DNA from: Maricaulis sp. | Lineage (GTDB): Bacteria > Pseudomonadota > Alphaproteobacteria > Caulobacterales > Maricaulaceae | Assembly: GCA_002694345.1 (NCBI GenBank) | Contig: NZLV01000182.1 | Location: 1 to 19,615, forward strand | Direction of reading: 5' to 3' | Length of the DNA stretch: 19,615 nt | Shown: positions 1 to 6,767 of the stretch, piece by piece | Layout of the letters: the number at the start of each line of letters is the position of its first letter | How positions within the stretch are numbered: the stretch's first letter is position 1 | Made by a program: the position numbers and the translations under genes | The notes under the pieces: generated by a model | The model's database searches: none | Told to the model about the DNA's origin: nothing | The model's input: only the letters and a program-made list of their open reading frames with translations

Positions 1-189
1 CCGGCGCTGCTGCAGACCTTTCTCTGGCAGACCCAGGACCTTGCACCGAAATATCCGCGCCTGGTCCGCTTTCTCGATTTCTGGAAGCGCGAGATCGACG
101 CCGTGATCCATTCCGTCCAGGTCGCGCATCACGGCCTGGTCTCGCCGGCCGTCTGGCGCTTTGCCGAGTTCCAGGGCCGAATCAACTAG
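1..189 (+). CDS. Usg-family protein, C-terminal part
   Basis: Frame 1 is open from the window edge and ends at TAG 187-189, giving 62 residues. The stretch reads as the C-terminal two-thirds of a Usg-family protein, a small (about 85-95 residue) alphaproteobacterial family named from its position near aspartate-semialdehyde dehydrogenase or tryptophan genes; its biochemical role is unknown. Matching features are LLQTFLWQTQDLAP near the start, a central FLDFWKREID, and the VAHHGLVSPAVWR end. The true start lies outside the window. The next gene converges on it with only three bases between the two stop codons and no terminator. Family assignment rests on remembered consensus, not a search. Confidence 0.75.
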   Translation, partial: PALLQTFLWQTQDLAPKYPRLVRFLDFWKREIDAVIHSVQVAHHGLVSPAVWRFAEFQGRIN

Positions 190-192
190 CCG

Positions 193-543
193 CTAGCGGT
201 CGCTCAGGCCGATCCCGCAAGCCTGCCGGAAAACCGGCTCGGCATAGCTCACGCGTTGCCGAAGATTGAGCACCTGATCCAGGCTCAGCCCCAGGGAGTC
301 GACCAGATCCTGAGGCTCACCGACCCGTGACAAGTCCGGCATGGCAGCGGCGATCACCTGACGCTGGCTGAGATTGAAGCGGGAGCTCGCCTCGCGTTCC
401 AGACAGCCGCAGGCGAGGCTGTCCCCGCCTTCCGCGAGGCAGGCCTGATAGATCGGATTTTCGGCCGTTTCGTGATCCGTCTCCGGATGGGCGGGCGTAC
501 CGCTACCGATGAGGAGAGACAGGACCAGCATCTGGCTGATCAT
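193..543 (-). CDS. Small secreted cysteine-containing protein, unknown function
   Basis: A 116-residue protein. The first 18 or so residues form a hydrophobic signal peptide (MISQMLVLSLLIGSG), suggesting export to the periplasm. The mature part has four cysteines: C35, C45 and C47 in ACLAEGGDSLACGCLER, and C109 near the end. An even number of cysteines in an exported protein fits two disulfides; a metal site is possible but less supported. The rest is predicted helical and soluble. I do not recognise a named family. It is transcribed divergently from the lipoprotein gene at 704, and its 3' end abuts the Usg-family gene. Confidence 0.65.
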   Translation of the reverse strand: MISQMLVLSLLIGSGTPAHPETDHETAENPIYQACLAEGGDSLACGCLEREASSRFNLSQRQVIAAAMPDLSRVGEPQDLVDSLGLSLDQVLNLRQRVSYAEPVFRQACGIGLSDR

Positions 544-703
544 GGTGGACTCCGGACGTGTCGTGCCACTTTAGCTGGAGCTTATGTGACTGAAAGCGGA
601 CGAATTGTCACCCCAGCTCCTTGAAGTCAGCCCTTTCCTCAGCGCGCAGACAAGTCATAATCCATCCAGCGAGTGACGTTCGAGGACCCAAGGAGCCCGA
701 CCC

Positions 704-1231
704 ATGAGGCGTATTCTTTTCAGTGTGGCCGCCGCAACCTGTCTGGCAGCCTGCGCCACGCCCACCCCCTATCAAGCCGCCGAAGACGGACGTCAGGGAT
801 ATTCCCAGACCCAGATCGAGGCCAATCGTTTCCGTGTCTCTTTCCGAGGCAATTCCCTGACGGACCGGGAGACCACCGAGAATTACCTGCTGTACCGGGC
901 CGCCGAGCTGACGGTGGAGTCGGGATACGACTATTTCACCGTCGTGACCCGGGCGACGGACGAGGACACCCAGCTGACCAGCACGGGTTTCGGACCCAAT
1001 TATGCCTCTCCGTTCGCGGTCAACTATGCCTATTACCATCCCCGCTGGGGTTGGCGCGGCTGGCACGACCCGTTCTGGGATGACCGCAATTACCGCGAGA
1101 TCACACGCTATGAAGCCAGCGCAGAGATTTTCATGGGACGCGGCACCAAGCCGGACGATGCCAATGCCTTCGACGCGCGCGATGTGATCAGCAATCTCGG
1201 AGAGGAGATTGTGCGCCCGTCGACCGACTAG
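704..1231 (+). CDS. CC0125/CC1285-family lipoprotein
   Basis: A 175-residue protein starting at ATG 704 behind a good ribosome site (AAGGAG, 690-695). Its N-terminus is a lipoprotein signal with lipobox LAAC at C17, so the mature protein is expected to be lipid-anchored, probably in the outer membrane. The body resembles the Caulobacter CC0125/CC1285 lipoprotein family: a GYSxTQIEANRFRVSFRGNS core (31-52 region), a tyrosine-rich NYLLYRAAELT segment, and a YYHPRWGWRGWHDPFW aromatic patch near residues 112-127. The family's function is not known. The gene stands alone and is followed by a hairpin terminator at 1261. Confidence 0.75.
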   Translation: MRRILFSVAAATCLAACATPTPYQAAEDGRQGYSQTQIEANRFRVSFRGNSLTDRETTENYLLYRAAELTVESGYDYFTVVTRATDEDTQLTSTGFGPNYASPFAVNYAYYHPRWGWRGWHDPFWDDRNYREITRYEASAEIFMGRGTKPDDANAFDARDVISNLGEEIVRPSTD

Positions 1232-1260
1232 AACCCGGCTCATGGCCAGGACGAAACCCG

Positions 1261-1285
1261 AAAGGCCGGCCCAGCGCCGGCCTTT
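1261..1285 (+). terminator. Hairpin terminator after the lipoprotein gene
   Basis: A perfect 10-bp inverted repeat, AAAGGCCGGC (1261-1270) and GCCGGCCTTT (1276-1285), encloses the 5-base loop CCAGC. It lies 30 bases after the lipoprotein stop. The T-run is short (TTT, then CCCGTTT), so termination may be incomplete. The arms begin with AAA and end with TTT, so the structure would read in both directions. Confidence 0.65.
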
Positions 1286-1359
1286 CCCGTTTGTGGTGCG
1301 CGCAGGACACGGCCGGCTCGCGCTCTGCACGGATCATTCCCCTGAGACAGGGTGTGCTC

Positions 1360-1388
1360 TTGACACTCACTATCAGCCTCAATAATCC
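1360..1388 (+). promoter_or_regulatory. Candidate promoter with Fur-like dyad for the TonB receptor
   Basis: A consensus -35 hexamer TTGACA (1360-1365) is followed 17 bases later by the weaker -10-like TAATCC (1383-1388). An imperfect dyad with outer arms TTGA (1360-1363) and TCAA (1379-1382) spans the spacer, with further partial symmetry inside (CT and TATCAG). Iron-receptor genes are commonly controlled by Fur or a related regulator binding such sites over the promoter. The promoter is reasonably supported by position and spacing; the regulator is a guess, as the dyad is degenerate. Confidence 0.35.
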
Positions 1389-1423
1389 GCCTCCTGAAAC
1401 TAATTCGCAGAGGCATTCCCAAC

Positions 1424-3523
1424 ATGTTCAAGTCCCGCGTTCTCCTGGCATCGACCGCCCTGCTGTTCGGCCTCGCTGCCGCCCCGGCCCTGGCCCAGGA
1501 CGACCAGGAAGACGTCATCCGCGTGGATGGCCGTTATCTGTCCCTCGACCAGCTCAATGCGGTGAAGACCCCGACGCCGATCATTGACGTGCCGCAGAGC
1601 CTGACGATCGTCTCCGACGTGCAGATCGCGGAACAGGGCTTTGCCAATCTGGGTGACATCCTGCGCTACACGCCGGGCCTGTCGATCAGCCAGGGCGAAG
1701 GCCACCGGGACGCCATCAATATCCGCGGCAACCAGGCCACGGGTGACTTCTTCCTCAACGGCATCCGCGACGACGTGCAGTACTTCCGTCCGCTCTACAA
1801 TCTGGAACAGGTTGAAATCCTGCGCGGCTCCAACGCGCTTCTGTTCGGCCGCGGCGGCGGTGGCGGCGTCATCAATCGCGTCACCAAATCCCCGACTTTG
1901 GAAGAAGACTTCACCGAAGCCAGCGCCAGCCTCGACACGTTCGGGGCCTACCAGCTTACGGGCGACACGAATTGGGCCGTCAGCGGGAATACCGCCGTCC
2001 GCCTGAACGGGTTTGTCGAGGAGATGGCCAATCATCGCGACGCCTTTGACGGCACGCGTTACGGCATCAACCCGACCGTCGTGACGGAGCTGGGCAACGA
2101 CACCTCGCTCACCCTGTTCTACGAATACCTCAATGATGACCGTGTGGTGGATCGCGGCGTGCCGTCCGTGGCCTATGCCGGCGTTCCGAACCGGCCCCTG
2201 GAAGGCTTCGACGACACCTTCTTCGGCTCAGCCGACGCCAACAACACCACGCTGGAAGCCCACACCCTCCGCGCCCGTCTGGATCATGAGTTCTCCAACC
2301 AGCTGCGCGGCAATGTCACGGTGCAATACGCCGACTACGACAAGGCCTACCAGAACCTCTACGCAGCCCGGATCGACACCGCTGCCACGCCCTACCGGGT
2401 CACGCTGGACGGGTATCGCGACACGACGGCCCGGACCAATCTGATCGTTCAGGCCAATCTGGTCGGCGAATTCCAGACCGGCGTCTTCAGTCACACCTTC
2501 CTGGTGGGCGGCGAGTATGGCGATCAGGACACGTCCAATGCCCGCTGGGACAATGTTTTTGCCGCCAATAGTGATGACCAGATCACGATCGACTTTTCCG
2601 ATCCGCTGGTGATCCCCGACTTTGCCTTCTCGGCAGCGGCTCGTGATCGCGAATCCGAAGTGAGCTTTGCCTCACTCTACGTCCAGGACCAGATCGACAT
2701 CACCGACACGTTCAAGGTCGTGCTGGGTGCCCGTCTCGACCGGTTCGACGTGTCCGTGATGGATCATCGCGCCGTGTCGGCGACCGATGATGGCCGCCGT
2801 GGCCGGGTGGACGAGGAGATTTCCCCGCGCTTCGGCCTGATCTACAAGCCGGCGGCAAATGTTTCCTTCTACGCCAGCTATTCGGAGACCTTCCTGCCGA
2901 GTGCCGGTGACCAGTTCCTCACCCTCTCGACCACGACGGAAGACATCCGCCCGCAAGTCTTCGAGAACCGCGAGATCGGGGCCAAGTGGGACATCAATGA
3001 CCATCTCAGCTTCACCGCGGCCCTGTTCCGCCTGGAGCGCGGCCCCTTCACAACGGTGGATCCGGACGACGCCTCCATCGTGACCACGGTGGCCGGCAGC
3101 ACGACCGAGGGTTTCGAGCTTCAGCTGATCGGTGAACTGCTGGACGGCTGGACGATCAATGCCGGCTATTCCTGGCTGGACGGTGAAGTCGAAGGCGGCG
3201 GGTTTGACGGCAATGTCACGCGCCAGACGCCGGAGCACATGCTGTCGATCTGGAACCGCTATCAAGTCAACGAACGTCTCGCCCTGGCGCTCGGCGCCAC
3301 CTATCAGGACTCCTTCTTCGTACTGGAAGACAATTCGGTCGAAGTGCCGGACTATCTGCGTCTCGATGCGGCGGTCTATTACGACCTGTCCGACACGACG
3401 CGGATCCAGCTCAATGTCGAGAACCTGCTGGACGAGGATTACTTCCCCGACGCGCACTCCAACTCGAATATCTCCACGGGCGAGCCGACCAATGCCCGCC
3501 TGACCGTGCGCCACCGCTTCTAG
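1424..3523 (+). CDS. TonB-dependent siderophore receptor (Fiu-like)
   Basis: A 699-residue outer-membrane receptor that would import ferric siderophores using energy from TonB-ExbB-ExbD. The start at ATG 1424 follows AGAGG at 1409-1413. A signal peptide ends at ALA-Q (about residue 24). A TonB-box-like EDVIRVDG follows at about 29-36. The plug domain runs from about 48 to 160, with VPQSLTIVS, LGDILRYTPG, the NIRGN motif, FFLNGIRDD, and LEQVEILRGSNALLFGRGGGGGVINRVTK. A 22-strand barrel makes up the rest, with ELR/GAKWD repeats and a terminal aromatic residue (RLTVRHRF). The plug's VPQSLT and LRGSNALLFGRG match the TonB-siderophore receptor family; Fiu-like catecholate specificity is likely but the substrate cannot be read from sequence. 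It is a single-gene unit between its own promoter and a strong terminator. Confidence 0.92.
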   Translation: MFKSRVLLASTALLFGLAAAPALAQDDQEDVIRVDGRYLSLDQLNAVKTPTPIIDVPQSLTIVSDVQIAEQGFANLGDILRYTPGLSISQGEGHRDAINIRGNQATGDFFLNGIRDDVQYFRPLYNLEQVEILRGSNALLFGRGGGGGVINRVTKSPTLEEDFTEASASLDTFGAYQLTGDTNWAVSGNTAVRLNGFVEEMANHRDAFDGTRYGINPTVVTELGNDTSLTLFYEYLNDDRVVDRGVPSVAYAGVPNRPLEGFDDTFFGSADANNTTLEAHTLRARLDHEFSNQLRGNVTVQYADYDKAYQNLYAARIDTAATPYRVTLDGYRDTTARTNLIVQANLVGEFQTGVFSHTFLVGGEYGDQDTSNARWDNVFAANSDDQITIDFSDPLVIPDFAFSAAARDRESEVSFASLYVQDQIDITDTFKVVLGARLDRFDVSVMDHRAVSATDDGRRGRVDEEISPRFGLIYKPAANVSFYASYSETFLPSAGDQFLTLSTTTEDIRPQVFENREIGAKWDINDHLSFTAALFRLERGPFTTVDPDDASIVTTVAGSTTEGFELQLIGELLDGWTINAGYSWLDGEVEGGGFDGNVTRQTPEHMLSIWNRYQVNERLALALGATYQDSFFVLEDNSVEVPDYLRLDAAVYYDLSDTTRIQLNVENLLDEDYFPDAHSNSNISTGEPTNARLTVRHRF

Positions 3524-3545
3524 GCGGCACCTGTCCCCAGACATG

Positions 3546-3576
3546 AAAAAGGCCGGGGTTCGCCCCGGCCTTTTTT
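3546..3576. terminator. Strong bidirectional terminator with TTCG loop
   Basis: Arms AAAAAGGCCGGGG (3546-3558) and CCCCGGCCTTTTT (3563-3575) form a perfect 13-bp stem closed by a TTCG tetraloop, followed by a T-run on the plus strand and, read in reverse, by TTTTT on the minus strand. It sits between the convergent TonB receptor and dehydrogenase genes and should end transcripts from both. Confidence 0.93.
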
Positions 3577-3597
3577 GTTTCAGCGCAAGGCCTGTCC

Positions 3598-4374
3598 TTA
3601 TTTCGGGGGCATGCGGGCGCCGGCGTCCAGACGGACGCATTCGGCGTTGATGTAGTCGTTGGACACCATGAAGTTCACCAGGTCGGCATACTCTTCCGGC
3701 GTCCCGAAACGCTGCGGGAATTGCAGATGGCTGGCCAGGTTCACTTTCACTTCCGGCGGCATCTGCTTGTAGATCGGCGTCTCGAAGAAGCCCGGCAGGA
3801 TCGTGTTCACGCGCACGCCTTCGCGGGCGAGGTCACGGGCCATCGGCAGGGTCATGCCGTAAATGCCACCCTTGGAGGCAGAATAGGCCACCTGGCCGAT
3901 CTGGCCATCCTGGGCCGCGACCGAAGCGGTGTTGACGATGACACCACGGCCGGAAGCGTCCGGATCCAGGGTCAGCATGCCGGCCGCGGACAGGGCGGCG
4001 CAATTGAAGCTGCCGACCAGATTGATGTTCACGACCAGCTGGAACTTGTCGAGCTGGTGCATGACGACATCGCCGGAGGACGACCGGCGGGCGGTCTTCT
4101 CGGCCCAGCCGATCCCGGCACAGTTGACCAGGACACGTTCCTGGCCATGAGCGGCCCGGGCGATCTCGAAACCGGCTTTCACGCTCTCCGCGTCGGCGAC
4201 ATTGACCTTGGCGAAGACACCGCCGAGCTCGGCGGCGACAGCTTGGCCGCGCTCTTCATTCATGTCGAAAATGGCCACTTTGGCGCCTTCAGCGGCCAGA
4301 CGGCGGGCTGTACCTTCGCCGAGACCGGATGCACCACCGGTAACCACGGCAGCTACGGAATTGTCGATTTTCAT
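3598..4374 (-). CDS. HSD10-like short-chain dehydrogenase (3-hydroxyacyl-CoA type)
   Basis: A 258-residue cytoplasmic Rossmann-fold oxidoreductase. It shows the nucleotide-binding TGGASGLG (12-19), an acidic D37 after beta-2 that favours NAD over NADP, NCAG (84-87) in place of the usual NNAG, N118, and the catalytic S151, Y164 and K168 within YSASKGG. The NCAG variant, the NTASVAAQDGQ segment and the RLDAGARMPPK C-terminus closely resemble human HSD17B10 (type II 3-hydroxyacyl-CoA dehydrogenase). The likely reaction is therefore NAD-dependent oxidation of short or branched 3-hydroxyacyl-CoA in fatty acid or isoleucine breakdown; other SDR substrates cannot be excluded. The start is supported by AAGGGGAAG just upstream. 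It is a monocistronic gene with a dyad and a hairpin in its upstream region. Confidence 0.87.
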   Translation of the reverse strand: MKIDNSVAAVVTGGASGLGEGTARRLAAEGAKVAIFDMNEERGQAVAAELGGVFAKVNVADAESVKAGFEIARAAHGQERVLVNCAGIGWAEKTARRSSSGDVVMHQLDKFQLVVNINLVGSFNCAALSAAGMLTLDPDASGRGVIVNTASVAAQDGQIGQVAYSASKGGIYGMTLPMARDLAREGVRVNTILPGFFETPIYKQMPPEVKVNLASHLQFPQRFGTPEEYADLVNFMVSNDYINAECVRLDAGARMPPK

Positions 4375-4400
4375 GTGACTTCCCCTTTATCGATTATGCA

Positions 4401-4419
4401 AGCGACATAGCGTGTCGCT
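4401..4419. promoter_or_regulatory. 19-bp dyad upstream of the HSD10-like gene, candidate operator
   Basis: Perfect 7-base arms AGCGACA and TGTCGCT flank the 5-base spacer TAGCG, 26 bases before the dehydrogenase start. On the minus strand a -10-like CATAAT (4398 to 4393) follows immediately, so a bound protein could block the promoter. Size and symmetry fit a dimeric repressor site, for example a TetR- or GntR-type regulator of acyl-CoA breakdown, but no such regulator is in the window. A short RNA hairpin is an alternative. Confidence 0.35.
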
Positions 4420-4423
4420 CTCC

Positions 4424-4457
4424 AAAAGAAAACGCGCCGCCTGAGCGCGGCGGCGCG
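4424..4457 (-). terminator. Orphan minus-strand terminator-like hairpin
   Basis: Read on the minus strand, arms CGCGCCGC (4457-4450) and GCGGCGCG (4440-4433) form a perfect 8-bp GC stem with a 9-base loop, followed directly by TTTTCTTTT (4432-4424). This has the form of an intrinsic terminator. No gene on the minus strand lies upstream to be terminated; the HSD10-like gene starts 50 bases further on. It could end a short leader or small RNA, or insulate the dehydrogenase promoter. On the plus strand there is no T-run. Confidence 0.5.
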
Positions 4458-4649
4458 AAAAGAGGAGGGAAAAGCCGAAATTCCCTGGCAGGACTTCGAC
4501 ACGGGAATAATACCCACAGACTATTTATGGCCATATGTGGCGTTTCAACGCAGGCTTCGCCGGGCCCGATGGCATTGGGAGTTCTACGCGCCCAGTTCGG
4601 GTGTTAGAGCTGGGCCACCCAATCTTGAACCGATCTCAGGGGACCCCTC

Positions 4650-5513
4650 ATGGGCCAGACCTATGCCCTTCTTCTTCACGGCGGTGCCGGCGTGCTCGCC
4701 GACCGGAGCTATGACCCCGAACTCACGCACATGCGCGAGCTGGCAGAGCTCGGCAAATCGATGCTGTCCGGCGGCTCAGCAGCCCTGGATGTGGTGACCG
4801 AGATCGTCCGGCAGCTGGAAGCCTCCGGCCTCTATGTTGCGGGCAAGGGGGCCTCGCCGAACCAGGCTGGCCGTTACGAGCTGGACGCCGCCATCATGGA
4901 CGGCCCGAGCCAGAAGGCCGGGGCTGTTGCCGCGCTCACCGGTTTCATCAGCCCGATCAAGGCAGCGCGCTGCGTGATGGAGGAAACCCCACACGTCATG
5001 CTCGCCGGTCGCGGTGCCGAACGCTTTGCCGGCATGCATGAGCTGGAGCGTGTCATCAGCGTGAATGACTACTACACACCGGCCGCCGCCCCGGATGGCC
5101 GCGCCATCGCCACCGGCACGGTTGGCTGCGTGGCGCTGGACACGGCCGGCCGTCTGGCTGCTGCCACCTCCACCGGCGGCACGCTCAACAAGCTGGAGGG
5201 CCGGATCGGCGACAGCCCGATCATCGGCGCCGGCTGCTGGAGCGATGGTCATGTCGCGATCTCCTGCACCGGCCAGGGCGAATACTTCCTGCGCCAGGGC
5301 ACGGCCAAGGATGTGTCCGCCCGCATGAAGTACGCCGGCGAGAGCCTGGAAGACGCTGCCCGCAACGCCATTGGCGATGTGGGGGCGCTGGGCGGTGAAG
5401 GCGGTCTGATCGCGGTCGACGCGCAAGGCAATCTGGCCCAGCCCTTCAACTCACCGGGCATGAAGCGCGCTGCCGTCAGAGCCGATGGCAGCATCACCGT
5501 CGACGTGAAATAG
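4650..5513 (+). CDS. Isoaspartyl peptidase/L-asparaginase (Ntn-hydrolase)
   Basis: A 287-residue threonine-type hydrolase of the plant-type asparaginase family (IaaA-like), which cleaves isoaspartyl dipeptides and often L-asparagine. It is made as a precursor that cuts itself before the nucleophilic threonine. Visible motifs are HGGAG (10-14), AGKG (64-67), the LDAAIMDG block (79-85), the cleavage and nucleophile site GTVG with T157, STGG (174-177), substrate-binding GRIGDSP (184-190) and CTGQGE (206-211). At 287 residues it is somewhat shorter than the roughly 320-residue E. coli enzyme, mainly in the linker before T157. The SD-like AGGGGA lies inside the palindrome AGGGGACCCCT (4638-4648) directly before ATG 4650. 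A SpoU-type methyltransferase gene follows 12 bases later, so the two are probably co-transcribed. Confidence 0.9.
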   Translation: MGQTYALLLHGGAGVLADRSYDPELTHMRELAELGKSMLSGGSAALDVVTEIVRQLEASGLYVAGKGASPNQAGRYELDAAIMDGPSQKAGAVAALTGFISPIKAARCVMEETPHVMLAGRGAERFAGMHELERVISVNDYYTPAAAPDGRAIATGTVGCVALDTAGRLAAATSTGGTLNKLEGRIGDSPIIGAGCWSDGHVAISCTGQGEYFLRQGTAKDVSARMKYAGESLEDAARNAIGDVGALGGEGGLIAVDAQGNLAQPFNSPGMKRAAVRADGSITVDVK

Positions 5514-5525
5514 GGGGACAGGGCC

Positions 5526-6044
5526 ATGCGGGGTTATTTCGGGGTCGGTGCCGAAGGCATTTCCAAACCGATGAATCTGGGCGCCATCCTGCGGACGGCC
5601 CACGCCTTTGAAGCCAGCTTCGCCTTTACGGTGGACGCCCATCACCGCGTGCGGGATGTCTATCAGGCCGATACCGCCAAATCGGTCGAGCATGTGCCCT
5701 ACTATCAATGGGACGGGCTGAACGACATGGTCCTGCCCGACAAGTGTCAGCTGGTCGGCATTGAGCTGACCGATGAAGCGATCGAGCTGCCCACCTTCCG
5801 CCACCCGCTCTGTGCCGCCTATGTCTTCGGGCGCGAGCGTGGCTCGCTGACCGAGGACATGCAGGCGCGGTGCAGCCATATCGTGAAAATCCCGACCAAG
5901 TTCTGCGTCAATGTCTCGGTTGCCTGTGCCATCACTCTCTATGACCGGGCGCTTAGCCTGGGCGGGTTTGCGGAACGCCCCCTCATGCCGGGCGGCCCGA
6001 ACATGGACACTTCACCGGACAAGAAATTCGGCCATCACCGGTAA
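5526..6044 (+). CDS. SpoU/TrmH-family RNA methyltransferase
   Basis: A 172-residue protein consisting of the SPOUT (trefoil-knot) catalytic domain only. Motif 1 is NLGAILRTA with N17 and R23. Motif 2 is the SAM-binding FGRERGSL (101-108, with E104). Motif 3 is IPTKFCVNVSVA (122-133, with N129). Such enzymes methylate the 2'-OH of a tRNA or rRNA ribose; the target position cannot be told from sequence, and TrmH-like 2'-O-methylation is the most general description. There is no N-terminal substrate-binding extension. The start at ATG 5526 is fixed by AGGGGGA directly after the upstream stop codon, so it is likely translated from the isoaspartyl peptidase mRNA. Confidence 0.85.
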   Translation: MRGYFGVGAEGISKPMNLGAILRTAHAFEASFAFTVDAHHRVRDVYQADTAKSVEHVPYYQWDGLNDMVLPDKCQLVGIELTDEAIELPTFRHPLCAAYVFGRERGSLTEDMQARCSHIVKIPTKFCVNVSVACAITLYDRALSLGGFAERPLMPGGPNMDTSPDKKFGHHR

Positions 6045-6155
6045 GCAGGATTTCCGTGGGCAAAGCGGGAAAATTAGGACGGGCTTAACCCTCGCCATCA
6101 TACCGCCATGGAGTGCGCACAGTGTGTTTCCGCTCCCGATGAGGATTGATCCAAA

Positions 6156-6671
6156 GTGTCCTTGAAAGCCTGCCTGTCCGCCCTCTGCCTTGCCATCGCC
6201 CTGCCGATGTCCGCGCCTGCCTTTGCGCAGGACGAACCCCAGTTCCGTGGCGAGTACAATGACTGGCGCGTCTTCACGCGGCCCTCGGATTCCGGGCTGA
6301 TCTGCTATGCCCTGTCGCGTCCGACCGACAGCACGCCGCGCGCCCACGAGCATGGCACCGTCTATTTCATCGTGGCGTCCTGGCAGTCCGGCGCGGTCGA
6401 CGAACAACCCAATCTTCTGGTGGGGTATGATCTGCGCCCGACCAGCCCGCCGGAAGTCCGCGTCGGCTCCAGCCGGTTCGACATGTTCACCGATGGCCAG
6501 GAAGCCTTCCTGGACGATCTGTCCGACGAGCCGGACCTGATCCGCGCGATGCGCCGCGGCTCGGCCATGCGGGTCACCGCCACCACCGTCGCCGGCGTCG
6601 CCACCTCCTACGAATTCTCGCTGTCCGGCGTCACCGCCGCCCTGCAGCGGGTCGAGGCTTTGTGCGGATAG
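6156..6671 (+). CDS. IalB-family (invasion-associated locus B) secreted protein
   Basis: A 171-residue exported protein starting at GTG 6156, placed by GAGGA at 6141-6145. The signal peptide ends near PAFA-QDE (residue 24). The mature part matches the IalB family: DWRVFTRPSDSGLICYALSRP near residues 36-56, a GTVYFIVASW strand, LVGYDLRP, SRFDMFTDG and a final EALCG. C50 and C170 probably form a disulfide. IalB was first described as a Bartonella protein affecting red-cell invasion, but the family is common in free-living alphaproteobacteria, where it appears to be a periplasmic or envelope protein of unclear role; no virulence function is implied. A TTG two codons downstream is a weaker alternative start. 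Confidence 0.8.
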   Translation: MSLKACLSALCLAIALPMSAPAFAQDEPQFRGEYNDWRVFTRPSDSGLICYALSRPTDSTPRAHEHGTVYFIVASWQSGAVDEQPNLLVGYDLRPTSPPEVRVGSSRFDMFTDGQEAFLDDLSDEPDLIRAMRRGSAMRVTATTVAGVATSYEFSLSGVTAALQRVEALCG

Positions 6672-6722
6672 GCCTGCGGCCAATCCTCAGACGACGGACA
6701 TTCTCGCAATCCCGACATGCAA

Positions 6723-6750
6723 CGCGCCCCCTCGCGGAGCGCGCGCTTTT
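6723..6750 (+). terminator. Weak hairpin with T-run after the IalB gene
   Basis: CGCGC (6723-6727) pairs with GCGCG (6741-6745), and CTC (6731-6733) pairs with GAG (6737-6739) around a GCG loop, with a small internal loop between. TTTT follows at 6747-6750. The imperfect stem and the very short distance to the rlmN start make it uncertain; it might only attenuate read-through. Confidence 0.3.
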
Positions 6751-6757
6751 CCATTAT

Positions 6758-6761
6758 AGGA
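6758..6761 (+). promoter_or_regulatory. Ribosome site fixing the rlmN start
   Basis: AGGA lies 6 bases before ATG 6768. The in-frame ATG at 6717, 17 codons earlier, has no such sequence and would put its first codons across the hairpin at 6723-6750. The 6768 start is therefore preferred. Confidence 0.65.
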
Positions 6762-6767
6762 CGCGCC

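Noticed and set aside
2672..3640. A 322-codon open frame on the minus strand opposite the TonB receptor
   Set aside because: Shadow of the receptor; it crosses the strong terminator and has no motif.
6717..6767. Earlier in-frame ATG of rlmN
   Set aside because: No ribosome site, would add 17 non-conserved residues and cross a hairpin; ATG 6768 has AGGA at proper distance.
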